DNA from: Sphaeramia orbicularis
Lineage: Eukaryota; Chordata; Actinopteri; Kurtiformes; Apogonidae
DNA length: 64,000 nucleotides
Direction of reading: 5' to 3'
Assembly: GCF_902148855.1 (NCBI RefSeq)
Contig: NW_021941571.1
Location: 186,001 to 250,000 of the forward strand
The notes beneath the pieces were generated by a model. The model made no database searches. It saw only the letters and a program-made list of their open reading frames with translations, and was not told where the DNA came from. Below, piece by piece: positions 54,901 to 64,000 of this stretch (positions are counted from its first letter, which is position 1; each line of letters starts with the position of its first letter). A program made the position numbers and the translations under genes.

Positions 54901-56679
54901 ATGAATGGAGTTCAGACGTGTAGGCACAAGCCGTTTTCAACACTTTTCATTGGTTAAATGTTTCTAAAACCATCAGGCCAACACGAAGACTGACCCATAG
55001 AATCATTTTATGGCAAAAAAAAAAAGACTAAAAATGGACTTATGAGGTTTCTGCCAGACAGCAATGAAATATAAACTAAAATAAAGTATAGAAAAGGTAA
55101 ATAGGGTAGAATAAAAACTAATTGTAAAATGTGCAAAAAAAACCAAAACATTTCCTCATATCTAAACTTCATTACTTCAGTTTTCTGCTCCTAATTTACA
55201 GATTTAATCTAATTACTACATGAAAATATGGAGGATATGTTGTTTTTCAGCTGTATTTTGCACAGTAGATATTACTGACAAACTTCTGTTTCTAACTGTT
55301 TTTAAACTGTTGTTTAATTAATTGTCCACACTTGGTCCAGGATTGGACTCAAACTGAAGCACTCCCAGGTTGGTGCTGCCCTCTAGTGGAAAGGCCTAGG
55401 AAGGACCACTGGACCAAAGAACATCAGTTTTTTTCTTTTAATGGATTTCGTTTTCCTTTTGGTGTTTCGTTTTTTTCCTCCAATTTGAAGAAATTATTTG
55501 ATTAAAAAAAACCTGTAAATTTCCCTTGTTTTATTTCTGTAACGTTTTCAGTTAAAGGAAACAAAATCAACTGGTATTCATGATAAATGAGTAAAAAAAC
55601 ACCCTAAACAAATCCTTAGTCTCCTTTATTTGGGTTTAACCTCAGATGTTTGAAACGAGTGTGTTGGTTCTGTTGTGAACGGTCTGGGTGGGTCTGTCCG
55701 TGCAGGTACCGGAGTGGGTTCTGGACTGGTGGCACCCCTCAGAGAAGGCCATGTACCCGGACTACTTCTCCAAGAGGGAGCAGTGGAAGAAACTGAGGAC
55801 GCAGAGCTGGGACCGAGAGGTGAGTCCACCGACGACCAGTTCACCAGTTTAACCAGGAACAGGAGCAAAAGGGTGTATTATGGGATGTTTGGGACCCATT
55901 TACCGGAGAGAGCCTGACAATGGTTCCACAGACTCGGTGATCTAGTGTCAGAGTAGATCTATTGTAGTAGATCTACTGCAATAGATCTACTAGTGTAGTA
56001 GATCTACTGTTGTATTGTTTTAGGTCAGAATTTAAATGTTTTTCATTTTTGCCAGATTCTTTTTAAAATTCTGACTCATCCACTAAAACTTTAAAGTTAC
56101 AAATATTGGTAATTTTACAGCATTTTTGTTTCTGGAGTAAAACCTCTGTGGTTCTGGTTCTGTAGTTAAACCTCTGTGGTTCTGTAATTAAACCTCTGTG
56201 GTTCTGGTTCTGTAGTTAAACCTCTGTGGTTCTGTAATTAAACCTCTGTGGTTCTGGTTCTGTAGTTAAACCTCTGTGGTTCTGTAATTAAACCTCTGTG
56301 GTTCTGGTTCTGTAATTAAACCTCTGTGGTTCTGTAGTTAAACCTCTGTGGTTCTGGTTCTGTAGTTAAACCTCTGTGGTTCTGTAATTAAACCTCTGTG
56401 GTTCTGGTTCTGTAGTTAAACCTCTGTGGTTCTGTAATTAAACCTCTGTGGTTCTGGTTCTGTAATTAAACCTCTGTGGTTCTGTAGTTAAACCTCTGTG
56501 GTTCTGGTTCTGTAATTAAACCTCTGTGGTTCTGGTTCTGGTTCCAGGTGGAGCAGCTCCAGGCTGAGACTCCGGCCGACGGCCCCCAGACTGAAGCCCT
56601 GCCCCCGGCCCGGAAGGAGGGTGACCTCCCCCCTCTGTGGTGGCAGTACGTCACCCGCCCCCGGGAGCGCCCCACATAA
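48941..56679 (+). CDS. ndufb9: NDUFB9, LYR-family accessory subunit of respiratory complex I
   Basis: Four exons: 48941-49029, 52095-52287, 55706-55819 and 56548-56679, with GT/AG borders and no frame breaks, give 175 aa (human 179). The N-terminus [20 protein letters not shown] carries the LYR-type helix. It is followed by [61 protein letters not shown], and the C-terminal [25 protein letters not shown]9 is a nuclear-encoded subunit of the membrane arm of mitochondrial complex I and, as an LYR protein, contacts the acyl carrier protein. It is transcribed divergently from tatdn1. The exon 2 donor lies at the first GT of a (GT)n run. A repeat array in intron 3 runs into the exon 4 acceptor. 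AATAAA follows 109 nt after the stop. Confidence 0.98.
49440..50100. other. ndufb9 intron 1, A/T-rich
   Basis: TTATCTTTATTAGATTTTAT text at its left might be the end of an inverted retroposon. No boundaries could be fixed and nothing is coding. Confidence 0.3.
50330..50505 (+). mobile_element. LINE-like 3' end
   Basis: GGAGAAGGGGTGGGGTTTAT, then TACTTCTTCTTAACTCCTTT, then GAAATAAATACATCAATCAA, a 3' terminus frequently seen behind fish non-LTR elements, with a short ATCA tail. The family is not fixed. Confidence 0.5.
50768..50989 (-). mobile_element. LINE ORF2 C-terminal remnant
   Basis: The translated segment contains [20 protein letters not shown] followed by FKKM, the pattern GVKLWNxL...L..C.S...FKK found at the end of many non-LTR reverse transcriptase proteins. 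It is upstream of, and opposite in direction to, the tail at 50330-50505, so these are two insertions. Confidence 0.5.
51040..52090. other. ndufb9 intron 1, nothing recognised
   Basis: Unique A/T-rich sequence without element ends or coding signal. Confidence 0.4.
52288..52311. repeat. (GT)12 microsatellite at ndufb9 exon 2 donor
   Basis: The run starts at the donor itself: CTACAAG|GTGTGTGTGT. Confidence 0.95.
52635..53377. mobile_element. hAT-like non-autonomous element, 743 bp
   Basis: Ends TAGGGATGCAAATTATCGAT and ATTAATTGTCTACATCCCTA. Target duplications ATATCAAC (52627-52634) and ATATGAAC (53378-53385) differ by one base. Sub-terminal ATCGATTAA repeats occur at both ends. It lies in ndufb9 intron 2. 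Confidence 0.88.
53551..53882. mobile_element. Inverted-repeat MITE A
   Basis: TATCTCTGTCGGCCATCTTT at the left is mirrored by AAAGATGGCTGACAGAGATA at the right, with arms of about 48 bp. No coding. Confidence 0.75.
53917..54383. mobile_element. Inverted-repeat MITE B, long palindrome
   Basis: Arms of about 160 bp (53919-54082 and 54222-54381) are mirror copies around a unique loop of about 140 bp. Both ends read GTATGGAAGGAAATGTG inward. Few mismatches separate the arms. Confidence 0.8.
54390..55700. other. ndufb9 intron 2, nothing firm
   Basis: CCACTTCTACACAGAATAAA near 54615 (minus) loosely mirrors 52350-52400, so a larger decayed element may enclose this stretch. No gene is seen. Confidence 0.3.
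56151..56540. repeat. TTAAACCTCTGTGGTTCTG minisatellite abutting ndufb9 exon 4
   Basis: About 15 units of 22 or 28 bp, with TAGTTAAACC or TAATTAAACC variants. They continue as TTCTGGTTCTGGTTCCAG into the exon 4 acceptor. Confidence 0.92.
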
Positions 56680-56787
56680 ACACTGAAGAGGGGGAGGAGG
56701 AGCACAGACCACAGGCCCCGCCTCCCGAGTGGAAACACCACCACCAACCTGTACATGTACCTGAAACACCTTACCTGTATGTGTTTG

Positions 56788-56793
56788 AATAAA
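56788..56793 (+). terminator. ndufb9 poly(A) signal
   Basis: AATAAA 109 nt after the ndufb9 stop codon. Confidence 0.8.
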
Positions 56794-56956
56794 CTATAGA
56801 GAAAGAACCGTGGAACCTGTTGAATTATCTATCTATAGACATTTACTCTGTCCATCCTGATCTATCACTATTTATTCTAGTAGTATCCTCTACATTTCTT
56901 CATTTTTTCAGTGTAAATCCTGTTTTTTCTGTATTTCATTCACTGCTCATGTAGGT

Positions 56957-57638
56957 CACGGGTGTTAAACTCATTGTAGTCCAGGTTCCACATTCAGCTC
57001 AATTCGATCTCAAGCGGGCCAGACCATTAAAATAATAGCATAATAATCTATAAATAATGACAATTCCAGGTTTTTCTCTTTGTTTCAGTTCAATAAAAAA
57101 CATTAAGTTATGAAAATATTTACATTTATAAACTATCCTTACACAAAGAGATGGGAACAACCAGAAAAAAACAAATTTCTCAAGAAAAATAAATGACATT
57201 TTTTAACATTATGTCTCAACTCATCATTTGTACTTGTGCATTTCACAGAATGTCACATAAACATTTGGTAAAAGGCCTAATGCTGAAATTTAGAATTAAT
57301 ACAAGAAGCTTATTATTCAGCAGCTTATTAACACAACTTACAGATCAGATCAACAAATGCACAAAACAACGACTAACAGCCAGGAGGATATGGTTCCAAA
57401 TGCATTTACATTACATTCATCAGGTTTCTCAGATTTGATTGTAAAAGGGTTATTCTGTTATTATTTGACTTTAGATCACACTGGGCTGAATGTGACCCCT
57501 GAACTAAAACCAGTTCAACACCCTTGACTGTTCATATCTTTGTTGTAATTTGAACACTTCATACTATCATGCCACGGGCCACACTGGAACCTTTGGAGGG
57601 CTGGTTTTGGCCCACGGACCGCATGTTTGACACCTGTG
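56957..57638. mobile_element. hAT-like non-autonomous element (GTCAAAC family)
   Basis: The left end CACGGGTGTTAAACTC mirrors the right end GTTTGACACCTGTG. The flanks ATGTAGGT and ATGTAGAA share 6 of 8 bases. It sits just past the ndufb9 poly(A) signal. Confidence 0.75.
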
Positions 57639-57964
57639 ATGTAGAAGTTCGTTTAAGCTTGGAGGCAATTCAAAGGTTATTATATTAAAAGTGAAGAAAC
57701 AGAGACTGTTTAAGTAAAACATGTCATTACCTCAACATATGGGTCATATCTGATGACCATGAAAAGATGAAGAACTGTATTTTACACCAATTATTTACAA
57801 GTACTGATAGGATTAATGGACAGTGGAGACCAAAAGAGGTTCCAAAAACCGCACAAACACTGAATATGGACACAAGAAAATAACAGAGCAATAACTATAA
57901 CAAACAGGAGGGAAAATATGTACTATTGGAAAGAGCTAGAGGAAACAGCAAAGGAAGAAGAATA

Positions 57965-57985
57965 CATAAATATATGTGTGTACAC

Positions 57986-58019
<34 letters not shown>

Positions 58020-58046
58020 GTATATACACACACACACACATATATA

Positions 58047-58079
<33 letters not shown>

Positions 58080-58085
58080 ATATAA
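57965..58085. repeat. Compound (CATA)n/(TA)n/(CA)n/(TATG)n microsatellite
   Basis: Blocks run symmetrically (CATA, TA, CA, TA, TATG), making an imperfect palindrome. Confidence 0.9.
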
Positions 58086-58306
58086 TCACAGGATGAAAGT
58101 ACTGGTAGAAACAAGTGGAAAAGTAATAAATAATTTTTTAAAAAACATCCTTTTTACTGCAAAGGTCCTGGTTGAAACCCAGAAGAACCCAAAAACCCAG
58201 ATCAGTGTAGGCCACGAAGAGCTGGGATCACTGGGATCTGGACCCAGATCTGGGTTCTGAAGGTGGAGCGTTCAGAGGGCGTGTCTCAGGGATGTCACGA
58301 TGGTTG

Positions 58307-61300
58307 CTATGGTGATAGGCGGGGCCTGAAGTTGTTTGGTCGGACCATCATTGACACGGCCTTTAAGGAGTAGAAGTCTGAGTCCTTCCAGGAGAACCAG
58401 ACGATACCATCTGGACCCAGGAGGTTCTGGGCCTTTAGGGAGTACTGACCACCCTGGGGGAGAAGATTCAGATTCAGGTCCTTTAGAAGATTCAGATCCA
58501 GTTTCAGATTCAGATTCAGATCCTTTCGAGTTAATAAACAGTAGAACTGAACCACACGCTGACATTCAACCACTGCTTTTAACTCTTCTACATCAGGTTC
58601 AGGAGAGCACATGGGGGGTTCATGGTTCAGGTTCTGGTCCAAACCAAGGTTCTAATAGTTTTGGATTTTTCATTCTAGTTTAGTTTTATTTAGTTTTAAC
58701 TTTTTTTCTCTAATTCAGTTTGAATTTGTTTTTACAGCAGGTTTGCTGGTTTTCTAAATGCTTAGCTTTAGTTCAGATGTATTCTTATCTTTTCTCTTCC
58801 TCGCTGTCGGATATCTGTTTCCAGGTAGAGAGGGGACGAAAAGACGACTCTAAACGACAACTGACGAGAAGATACAATTGATCAAGTGAAATAAATCAAT
58901 TTTGTATCAATCTAACATGGACAAAGATGAAAACAAAGGGAATTTTATCCATAATTTTTATCTGTTTTAGTAAACTACTACAAATTCTCCAAAAGACTAA
59001 AACAAAACGGTTTCAATTTCAGCCCAAACTGGGTCCAAAGAGTCAACCACCTGGTCCACTCTGTCCACCTGGTCCACCCTGTCCACCCAGTCCACCCTGT
59101 CCACCCAGTCCACCCAGTCCACCCGGTCCACCCGGTCCACCCAGTCCACCTGGTCCACCCTGTCCACCCAGTCCACCCAGTCCACCCGGTCCACCCGGTC
59201 CACCCAGTCCACCTGGTCCACCCTGTCCATCTAATCCACCCAGTCCACCTGGTCCACCCTGTCCACCTGGTCAACCTGGTCCACCCGGTCCACCCTGTCC
59301 ACCCAGTCCACCCTGTCCACCCGGTCCATCTGGTCCACCCGGTCCACCCTGTCCACCAGTCCACCTGGTCCACCTGGTCCACCTGGTCAGTACCTGGTAG
59401 TAGACTCCGTTCAGGTTGGCGTAGAAGCACTGGTGGAACCACCAGCCGGCGTGGCTGATCTCAGCGCAGATGTCCCCGGTGTCAGGGGTACTGAAGTCCT
59501 GCAGGTTATGGTACCAGCCGAACGAGTCCTCCACGGTCCCGCTGAACCCGGACACGTGGAGCCGGTACCGGTTCTCCTCATCCTCGATCCTGCAGCGTCA
59601 CAAAACACACTCCAGTTGACCGGTGGAATGGACTTCAACTGGAGAAGAACAGCTGATAAACAGATTATTATAGTTAATGTTCTGTTTGGATCCACAGGTT
59701 CTACATGTGGTGGGTTTTCTGCTGTTGTGTATTTGAACATGTTCCACATTTGTCCAGTAGTCAGCGCCAAAGAGTTCTGGACACAGAGACAGGATTAGAA
59801 GAAAACTGGATTAAAAATGAGTAATATTTAATATCTGTAATAAGGTGGACGTTTGGGTCTGTAAGGGTTAAAGGTGGACGTTTGGGTGTTTAAGGGTTAA
59901 AGGTGGACATTTGGGTCTGTAAGGGTTAAAGGTGAACGTTTGGGTCTGTGAGGGTTAAAGGTGAACGTTTGGGTCTGTAAGGGTTAAAGGTGGACGTTTG
60001 GGTCTGTAAGGGTTAAAGGTGGACGTTTGGGTCTGTAAGGGTTAAAGGTGGACGTTTGGGTCTGTAAGGGTTAAAGGTGAACGTTTGGGTCTGTAAGGGT
60101 TAAAGGTGGACGTTTGGGTCTGTAAGGGTTAAAGGTGGACGTTTGGGTCTGTTAGGGTTAAAGGTGGACGTTTGGGTCTGTAAGGGTTAAAGGTGGACGT
60201 TTGGGTCTGTAAGGGTTAAAGGTGGACGTTTGGGTCTGTAAGGGTTAAAGGTGGACGTTTGGGTCTGTAAGGGTTAAAGGTGAACGTTTGGGTCTGTAAG
60301 GGTTAAAGGTGGACGTTTGGGTCTGTAAGGGTTAAAGGTGGACGTTTGGGTCTGTTAGGGTTAAAGGTGGACGTTTGGGTCTGTAAGGGTTAAAGGTGGA
60401 CGTTTGGGTCTGTAAGGGTTAAAGGTGGACGTTTGGGTCTGTGAGGGTTAAAGGTGGACGTTTGGGTCTGTGAGGGTTAAAGGTGGACGTTTGGGTCTGT
60501 AAGGGTTAAAGGTGGACGTTTGGGTCTGTAAGGGTTAAAGGTGAACGTTTGGGTCTGTAAGGGTTAAAGGTGGACGTTTGGGTCTGTAAGGGTTAAAGGT
60601 GGACGTTTGGGTATTTAAGGGTTAAAGGTGGACGTTTGGGTCTGTAAGGGTTAAAGGTGGACGTTTGGGTATTTAAGGGTTAAAGGTGGACGTTTGGGTC
60701 TGTAAGGGTTAAAGGTGGACGTTTGGGTCTGTAAGGGTTAAAGGTGGACGTTTGGGTCTGTAAGGGTTAAAGGTGGACGTTTGGGTGTTTAAGGGTTAAA
60801 GGTGGACGTTTGGGTCTGTAAGGGTTAAAGGTGGACGTTTGGGTCTGTGAGGGTTAAAGGTGGACGTTTGGGTCTTTAAGGGTTAAAGGTGGACGTTTGG
60901 GTATTTAAGGGTTAAAGGTGGACGTTTGGGTATTTAAGGGTTAAAGGTGGACGTTTGGGTCTGTAAGGGTTAAAGGTGGACGTTAGGGTATTTAAGGGTT
61001 AAAGGTGAACGTTTGGGTCTGTAAGGGTTAAAGGTGGACGTTTGGGTCTGTAAGGGTTAAAGGTGGACGTTTGGGTGTTTAAGGGTTAAAGGTGGACGTT
61101 TGGGTCTGTAAGGGTTAAAGGTGGACGTTTGGGTATTTAAGGGTTAAAGGTGGACGTTTGGGTCTGTAAGGGTTAAAGGTGGATGTTTGGGTCTTTAAGG
61201 GTTAAAGGTGGACATTTGGGTATTTAAGGGTTAAAGGTGGACGTTTGGGTCTTTAAGGGTTAAAGGTGGACGTTTGGGTCTGTAAGGGTTAAAGGTGGAC

Positions 61301-63895
61301 GTTTGGGTGTTTAAGGGTTAAAGGTGGACGTTTGGGTATTTAAGGGTTAAAGGTGGACGTTTGGGTCTGTAAGGGTTAAAGGTGGACGTTTGGGTATTTA
61401 AGGGTTAAAGGTGGACATTTGGGTATTTAAGGGTTAAAGGTGGACGTTTGGGTATTTAAGGGTTAAAGGTGGACGTTTGGGTCTGTAAGGGTTAAAGGTG
61501 GACGTTTGGGTGTTTAAGGGTTAAAGGTGGACGTTTGGGTATTTAAGGGTTAAAGGTGGACGTTTGGGTCTGTAAGGGTTAAAGGTGGACGTTTGGGTAT
61601 TTAAGGGTTAAAGGTGGACGTTTGGGTCTGTAAGGGTTAAAGGTGGATGTTTGGGTCTTTAAGGGTTAAAGGTGGACATTTGGGTATTTAAGGGTTAAAG
61701 GTGGACGTTTGGGTCTTTAAGGGTTAAAGGTGGACGTTTGGGTATTTAAGGGTTAAAGGTGGACGTTTGGGTCTGTAAGGGTTAAAGGTGGACGTTTGGG
61801 TATTTAAGGGTTAAAGGTGGACATTTGGGTATTTAAGGGTTAAAGGTGGACGTTTGGGTCTGTAAGGGTTAAAGGTGGACGTTTGGGTCTGTAAGGGTTA
61901 AAGGTGGACGTTTGGGTCTGTAAGGGTTAAAGGTGGACGTTTGGGTCTGTAAGGGTTAAAGGTGGACGTTTGGGTATTTAAGGGTTAAAGGTGGACGTTT
62001 GGGTCTTTAAGGGTTAAAGGTGGACGTTTGGGTGTTTAAGGGTTAAAGGTGGACGTTTGGGTGTTTAAGGGTTAAAGGTGGACGTTTGGGTCTGTAAGGG
62101 TTAAAGGTGGACGTTTGGGTATTTAAGGGTTAAAGGTGGACGTTTGGGTCTGTAAGGGTTAAAGGTGGACGTTTGGGTATTTAAGGGTTAAAGGTGGACG
62201 TTTGGGTCTTGTAAGGGTTAAAGGTGGACGTTTGGGTATTTAAGGGTTAAAGGTGGACGTTTGGGTATTTAAGGGTTAAAGGTGGACGTTTGGGTCTGTA
62301 AGGGTTAAAGGTGGACGTTTGGGTCTGTAAGGGTTAAAGGTGGACGTTTGGGTATTTAAGGGTTAAAGGTGGACGTTTGGGTCTGTAAGGGTTAAAGGTG
62401 GACGTTTGGGTCTGTAAGGGTTAAAGGTGGACGTTTGGGTATTTAAGGGTTAAAGGTGGACGTTTGGGTCTTTAAGGGTTAAAGGTGGACGTTTGGGTGT
62501 TTAAGGGTTAAAGGTGGACGTTTGGGTGTTTAAGGGTTAAAGGTGGACGTTTGGGTCTGTAAGGGTTAAAGGTGGACGTTTGGGTATTTAAGGGTTAAAG
62601 GTGGACGTTTGGGTCTGTAAGGGTTAAAGGTGGACGTTTGGGTATTTAAGGGTTAAAGGTGGACGTTTGGGTCTGTAAGGGTTAAAGGTGGACGTTTGGG
62701 TCTGTAAGGGTTAAAGGTGGACGTTTGGGTGTTTAAGGGTTAAAGGTGGACGTTTGGGTCTGTAAGGGTTAAAGGTGGACGTTTGGGTCTGTAAGGGTTA
62801 AAGGTGGACGTTTGGGTATTTAAGGGTTAAAGGTGGACGTTTGGGTCTGTAAGGGTTAAAGGTGGACGTTTGGGTATTTAAGGGTTAAAGGTGGACGTTT
62901 GGGTATTTAAGGGTTAAAGGTGGACGTTTGGGTCTGTAAGGGTTAAAGGTGGACGTTTGGGTCTGTAAGGGTTAAAGGTGGACGTTTGGGTATTTAAGGG
63001 TTAAAGGTGGACGTTTGGGTCTGTAAGGGTTAAAGGTGGACGTTTGGGTATTTAAGGGTTAAAGGTGGACGTTTGGGTCTGTAAGGGTTAAAGGTGGACG
63101 TTTGGGTCTGTAAGGGTTAAAGGTGGACGTTTGGGTCTGTAAGGGTTAAAGGTGGACGTTTGGGTGTTTAAGGGTTAAAGGTGGACGTTTGGGTCTGTAA
63201 GGGTTAAAGGTGGACGTTTGGGTCTGTGAGGGTTAAAGGTGGACGTTTGGGTCTTTAAGGGTTAAAGGTGGACGTTTGGGTCTGTAAGGGTTAAAGGTGG
63301 ACGTTTGGGTCTGGATGTCACTGAGCACATTCTGTACTTTCTGTGAGTAGGAGGGGGCTCTATGGGGGGGGCTTCGAAGGGTTAAATAATCAAATCACAG
63401 ACTTCCAGTGTGTTGTGTTTTTTTGTCTTTTCTTGTATTTTACGTCACTGTTGTAATTCAATGTCTGTTTTATTCAACTTTCACGTCCAAACCTGAGCTT
63501 TTAATCTGGAAAGAAATAAAGGTTTGACATTGATCAGGATAATTATCGATAATAATATGAAGATGTTGATGAATTCATTCATGTATCTTTTGCCATAAAT
63601 GAAGGACTTAAAGTCCACAGAATGACACAGTAACAGTTGGTGGTTTTGCTAACACTAACGCTAACGCAGCTGCTCTACCTGAAGCTGCTGTAGTGGGCGT
63701 GTCTGTGGGCGTGGCCCCAGTCCTGCAGGTGGATGCGGAGGCTGTAGTGTCCCTGGTTGGACAGCAGGTGGAGCTGATGGTTTCCCAGCCAGTGTTCTCC
63801 ACGTGCTTCACCAAAGCCGTCTCGATAATCGGTCCAGCCGCGGTTAAAACTCACCGAGCCGTCACGGCGCCGCTGGAACACGGTCCAACCTCCAC
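58307..63895 (-). CDS. Fibrinogen-like/angiopoietin-like protein, exons 4-6 (5' part beyond right edge)
   Basis: Minus strand exons: exon 4 63679-63895, exon 5 59394-59589, exon 6 58307-58453 with stop TAG. Phases join exactly (2 nt carried from exon 4, then phase 0). Together they give most of a fibrinogen C-terminal domain: GGWTVFQRRRDGSVSFNRGW, RYRLHVSGFSGTVEDSFGWY, ICAEISHAGWWFHQCFYANL and NGVYYQGGQYSLKAQ, DGIVWFSWKDSDFYSLK, and the end VSMMVRPNNFRPRLSP. These exons have no frame breaks. Exon 4 is identical in translation to the copy at 511-727. Intron 4 carries the 3.5-kb 29-bp minisatellite and intron 5 a GGTCCACCC array that starts at the exon 5 donor. Fibrinogen-related domains bind receptors or glycans outside the cell. 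It is either a second gene copy or the same gene placed twice by scaffolding. Confidence 0.88.
58645..58860 (+). mobile_element. Second copy of the element at 3222-3962 (no internal array)
   Basis: TTAGTTTTATTTAGTTTTAA, TCTCTAATTCAGTTTG and TTCCAGGTAGAG match that element in reverse. It lies in intron 5 of the fibrinogen-like gene. Confidence 0.55.
59040..59388. repeat. GGTCCACCC-type 9-bp minisatellite
   Basis: About 38 units of CCACCTGGT, CCACCCGGT, CCACCCTGT and CCACCCAGT. It starts within about 6 nt of the exon 5 donor (CAG|GTACTGACC). On the gene strand many units contain CCAG|GTGG, donor-like. The plus strand translates as collagen-like PPG triplets, which I take as chance. Confidence 0.93.
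59843..63312 (+). repeat. 29-bp minisatellite, 3.5-kb array in fibrinogen-like intron 4
   Basis: About 120 units of the same family as at 19-26 kb, with linker variants GTCTGTAAG, GTATTTAAG and GTGTTTAAG. It is very regular, with few indels. Its right end and flank match positions 1-147 of the window. Confidence 0.97.
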
Positions 63896-64000
63896 CTGAC
63901 GGACACGCAAACGGGAAAACGCCAACAATTCACACAAACACGACACGGTTTAACGACACAGACATGTAATAAACAATATGAGCTGGTGGGTGGAGCCAGA
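63167..64000. repeat. Near-identical copy of window positions 1-832
   Basis: About 833 bp match the left end with three small differences: one extra G in a G-run (63372 area), one extra T in a T-run (63420 area), and an A/C change near 63938. The offset is 63166 to 63168 bp. Confidence 0.97.

Noticed and set aside
58927-59400. Collagen-like PPG/PSP open frame
   Set aside because: It is the GGTCCACCC minisatellite in intron 5 of the fibrinogen-like gene, read on the wrong strand; there is no signal peptide and the frame is an effect of the 9-bp unit.

Overview
This is nuclear DNA from a teleost fish. The genes are split by introns and flanked by vertebrate splice sites. Fish-type hAT, piggyBac-like and mariner-like elements, LINE tails and one solo LTR are scattered through it, and minisatellites fill several introns. 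No bacterial, phage, CRISPR or rRNA/tRNA features were seen. A run of exactly 500 N (11785-12284) marks a scaffold gap.

Layout: (1) 1-6.1 kb, minus strand: exons 4 to 1 of a secreted fibrinogen-like (angiopoietin-like) gene, running off the left edge inside a 29-bp minisatellite. (2) 6.1-16 kb: no gene; nested hAT-type elements, a LINE reverse-transcriptase fragment at the N gap, and more repeats. (3) 16.3-29.9 kb, minus: rnf139 (TRC8, a sterol-sensing ER ubiquitin ligase), 6 exons, with a 7-kb 29-bp minisatellite in intron 2. (4) 32.3-48.6 kb, minus: tatdn1, 12 exons, 297 aa, with a 4.8-kb AT-rich array and a 2.5-kb pentanucleotide array in introns. (5) 48.9-56.7 kb, plus: ndufb9, 4 exons, 175 aa, head-to-head with tatdn1 over a 335-bp shared promoter. 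(6) 58.3-63.9 kb, minus: exons 6, 5 and 4 of the fibrinogen-like gene. The last 0.83 kb of the window is an almost exact copy of the first 0.83 kb.

The rnf139-tatdn1-ndufb9 neighbourhood is conserved in vertebrates, but here rnf139 reads in the same direction as tatdn1. The three genes do not form one pathway: they serve ER sterol-linked ubiquitination, a TatD-type nuclease, and respiratory complex I.

The strongest unusual pattern is that tandem arrays start or stop within a few bases of splice sites at about a dozen intron edges. In several cases the repeat unit carries a copy of the adjacent donor or acceptor. The second is the 63.17-kb period between the window ends, which is either a recent duplication or, more likely, a scaffolding redundancy. 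Single-base length differences break otherwise well conserved exons of rnf139, tatdn1 and the fibrinogen-like gene and look mostly like assembly errors. I did not find a clearly new enzymatic or defence system.
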